The translations under genes were made by a program, and so were the position numbers. The notes below the pieces were generated by a model. The model saw only the letters and a list, made by a program, of their open reading frames with translations. It was not told the origin of the DNA and made no database searches. 6,260 nucleotides of DNA from Candidatus Segatella violae (GTDB lineage Bacteria > Bacteroidota > Bacteroidia > Bacteroidales > Bacteroidaceae), in assembly GCA_002440225.1 (NCBI GenBank), contig DJSH01000060.1, positions 1 through 6,260 on the forward strand, written 5' to 3'. Numbering within the stretch: the first letter of the stretch is position 1; the number at the start of each line of letters is the position of its first letter. Positions 4,376 through 6,260 of this stretch are shown here, one piece after another.

Positions 4376-5620
4376 ATGAGCATGAAGATATTAGCAACCA
4401 GCGACTGGCACTTGGGCAACCTTTTCCACGGCAACGACCGCCTGCCAGAGCACAAGCACTTCCTAAAATGGCTCCTAGAGCAAATCGCTGAACAGAAACC
4501 CGATGCGCTCCTCGTGGCAGGAGACATCTTCGACAACGGAAATCCATCGGCAGCGGCACAGACCGTATATTACGAGTTTCTTGCCGATGCCACCCATCTA
4601 TGCCCCAGCATGCAGGTTATCATCACGGCTGGCAACCACGACTCCGCCAGCCGACTGGAGGCTCCTCGCCCACTCCTCACCCGATACCACGTGGAAATAA
4701 GAGGAAACATTCGGAAGATTTGGCAGCAATCCAATTGGATTTATTCTTTCGATGACCTCATCATCCCGGTTACAAATGAACAAGGAGAAGAAGTCATCAT
4801 CCTCGCCGTGCCTTTCCTCAGGAGCGACGTGGTGCAGAACGCCAGCTACTCGCAAGGTGTCAATGCCTTCCTGCGAGAACTTACTGCTCTGGCTCGAAAG
4901 AAATATCCCGGCAAGAAGTGCATCATGATGGCTCACATGTACGCCAAGGGCTCGGACATCGCCAAACAGGACGCCAGCGAGAAAATCATCATCGGCGGAC
5001 AGGAGGAGGTGGATTTGGAGGGATGGACCGACCATCCCGACTACATGACCTGCGGACATATCCACAAGCGACAGCATATTTGGAACACCGACTGGGCTAG
5101 ATACACGGGAAGCGTTCTCCCGATGTCATTCGCCGAGAAGGATTATACGCACGGAATCGACCTCATCACCATCGACAATGGAATCAAAGTAGAGCTCTTG
5201 GAATACAAGCCTCAGCACGCCCTTCGCATCCTGCCCGAAGACGAGGAGGAACTGCCCCTGAAGAAATGGCAGAAACTCATCAATGCCGAACTAGCAGATA
5301 GAGAGAACGGCGAACTGAGCGACCACTTCGACTACGTGATGCTGAAGGTGAAGCAGGAGAAACTATCCAACGACGACATCAAGGAACTGGAAAAGCTCGT
5401 CAACGAGAAGGATGCCGTGCTCTGCAAGATCCAGCGCATCATCCCACAGCTCGATCTCTCCACCATCCAAGGCTCCGAGCGCATCACGAGCATCGAGGAC
5501 ATCGTGAACCGTCCCCCACTCGACACGCTGAAGGAAGCCTTCGCCATCAAGCACAACGCTCCGATGAACGAAAGGCAGGAGAAAATGCTGTCCGACTTAT
5601 TAACAACACTGTCATTATGA
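4376..5620 (+). CDS. sbcD: SbcD, nuclease subunit of the SbcCD complex (Mre11-like)
   Basis: A Mn2+-dependent calcineurin-like phosphoesterase that acts with SbcC. The complex cleaves DNA hairpins, palindromes and protein-blocked ends. It has 414 residues, near the usual 400. The metal-site motifs appear in family order: SDWHLGN (9-15; D10, H12), VAGDIFDNGN (47-56; D50), TAGNHD (84-89; N87, H88), MAHMYAKGS (185-193; H187) and CGHIHK (226-231; H228, H230), then YTGSVLPMSF (243-252). The C-terminal part from about 270, Glu/Lys-rich, is the SbcC-contacting region. Two ATGs are possible: 4376, and 4382, which gives the typical MKILATSDWHLG start. Neither has a strong ribosome binding site; AGAGGAA lies about 18-24 nt upstream. 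The stop overlaps the sbcC start. Codons are GC-richer than in the small genes to the left. Confidence 0.96.
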   Translation: MSMKILATSDWHLGNLFHGNDRLPEHKHFLKWLLEQIAEQKPDALLVAGDIFDNGNPSAAAQTVYYEFLADATHLCPSMQVIITAGNHDSASRLEAPRPLLTRYHVEIRGNIRKIWQQSNWIYSFDDLIIPVTNEQGEEVIILAVPFLRSDVVQNASYSQGVNAFLRELTALARKKYPGKKCIMMAHMYAKGSDIAKQDASEKIIIGGQEEVDLEGWTDHPDYMTCGHIHKRQHIWNTDWARYTGSVLPMSFAEKDYTHGIDLITIDNGIKVELLEYKPQHALRILPEDEEELPLKKWQKLINAELADRENGELSDHFDYVMLKVKQEKLSNDDIKELEKLVNEKDAVLCKIQRIIPQLDLSTIQGSERITSIEDIVNRPPLDTLKEAFAIKHNAPMNERQEKMLSDLLTTLSL

Positions 5621-6260
5621 AATTCCTACAACTCGAAATACTCAACCTCGCTTCGCTTGACAAACAAGGCGGCGAGGTCATCAACTTTGAGGAAGGTGCC
5701 CTGGGCGAGAGCACCATCTTCAGCATCGTAGGTCCGACGGGCAGTGGCAAATCCACCCTGCTCGACGCCATCTGCCTTGCCCTCTACAACCGCGCCCCTC
5801 GCTATCCGAGAAAGAAAGGCGACAAGAACCAAAGCATCGAGATATTCGGTGCAGCCGATGCGAGCGAGAACAACCGCCTTGCCCCTACCGACAGCCGCAA
5901 CATCCTGACTCGTGGCAAGAAAGAAGGTTACAGTAAGCTCACCTTCCTCGCCAACAACGGCAGCATCTATCGTGCGGAATGGCACGTCAGATTCCAAAGA
6001 GTGCGATACGAGAACGCCAAGACCTTCCTATACAAGATTAATAGGAATGGAGGGCTAGCTGCTCAAGGAGCGGGAAGTGGGAACAATTCGAATAGGATGA
6101 ACGGAAGCAGTGCTGACAACCAGATTACCGAGGAAATCGCCGACTGGAACGACCTCCCCAACATCATCGGACTCGACTACGACCAGTTCCTCCGCACGGT
6201 GCTCATCGCCCAAGGCTCCTTCGCCAATTTCTTGACGGCGAAGGAGAACGAGCGATACGA
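5617..6260 (+). CDS. sbcC: SbcC, ATPase subunit of the SbcCD complex (Rad50-like), N-terminal part
   Basis: This is the SMC/Rad50-type ATPase that holds DNA and drives the SbcD nuclease. Only the first 214 codons of a protein usually around 1,000 residues are present; the frame is open at the right edge. Walker A is GPTGSGKST (39-47) in IFSIVGPTGSGKSTLLDAIC. The family's second N-lobe block is GLDYDQFLRTVLIAQGSFAN (185-204), with the Q-loop glutamine at 199. The long coiled coil, signature motif and Walker B lie beyond the window. ATG 5617 overlaps the sbcD TGA as ATGA, showing translational coupling. Between the two blocks, residues about 143-168 form a Gly/Asn/Ser-rich low-complexity stretch, longer than I would expect for this loop. 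Confidence 0.95.
   Translation, partial: MKFLQLEILNLASLDKQGGEVINFEEGALGESTIFSIVGPTGSGKSTLLDAICLALYNRAPRYPRKKGDKNQSIEIFGAADASENNRLAPTDSRNILTRGKKEGYSKLTFLANNGSIYRAEWHVRFQRVRYENAKTFLYKINRNGGLAAQGAGSGNNSNRMNGSSADNQITEEIADWNDLPNIIGLDYDQFLRTVLIAQGSFANFLTAKENERY

Noticed and set aside
4110..4379. Rightward 89-residue frame whose stop overlaps sbcD ATG 4376
   Set aside because: It spans both predicted promoters and part of the repeat array, has no ribosome binding site and no recognisable domain; the ATGA overlap is probably chance.
5626..5997. Minus-strand frame opposite sbcC (and a similar one at 4598-5077 opposite sbcD)
   Set aside because: Both are antisense to genes with intact catalytic motifs; no independent support.

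Overview
The window looks like a chromosomal segment of a Bacteroidota species, probably Bacteroidales and perhaps Prevotella-like; the genus is a guess. Five promoter-like elements fit the Bacteroidota consensus TTG-N19/20-TAnnTTTG rather than -35/-10 boxes. The long HU-like protein with an extra C-terminal domain is also typical of that phylum. No rRNA, tRNA, CRISPR array, transposase or integrase was recognised.

Left part (1-2320). A type III restriction-modification methyltransferase (mod) on the minus strand runs off the left edge; its Res partner would lie beyond it. Its reading frame was checked codon by codon and is open from 1766 to 1. It is preceded by about 550 bp without a convincing gene. 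That stretch holds three adjacent inverted repeats (1971-2047) and two back-to-back divergent promoters: minus at 2202-2231, plus at 2250-2280. The leftward one would give mod an unusually long (about 430 nt) structured leader.

Middle part (2321-3299). The rightward promoter drives a two-gene operon: a 45-residue basic peptide, then, through an ATGA overlap, a 163-residue protein resembling DUF6169 (function unknown). Converging on it with an 11-nt gap is a 70-residue antitoxin-like protein with its own promoter and no visible toxin. A strong hairpin with a 7-T run (3218-3266) overlaps that promoter and would stop rightward transcription before it runs antisense into the next gene.

Right part (3300-6260). 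A 212-residue HU-like DNA-binding protein is encoded leftward. It is divergent from sbcD-sbcC, the Mre11-Rad50-type nuclease pair, which overlap by ATGA; sbcC is cut by the right edge. The 437-bp gap between them has one promoter for each direction. It also has four tandem 21-bp units, each centred on a TTCA...TGAA dyad, starting about 5 nt downstream of the predicted HU transcription start.

The sbcDC pair and the HU-like gene look like resident genome-maintenance functions. The AT-rich stretch with mod and the small genes looks like accessory, defence-type DNA. The items most worth testing are the 21-bp dyad array, the structured mod leader, the 45-aa/DUF6169 operon, and the GC-poor target-recognition block inside mod.
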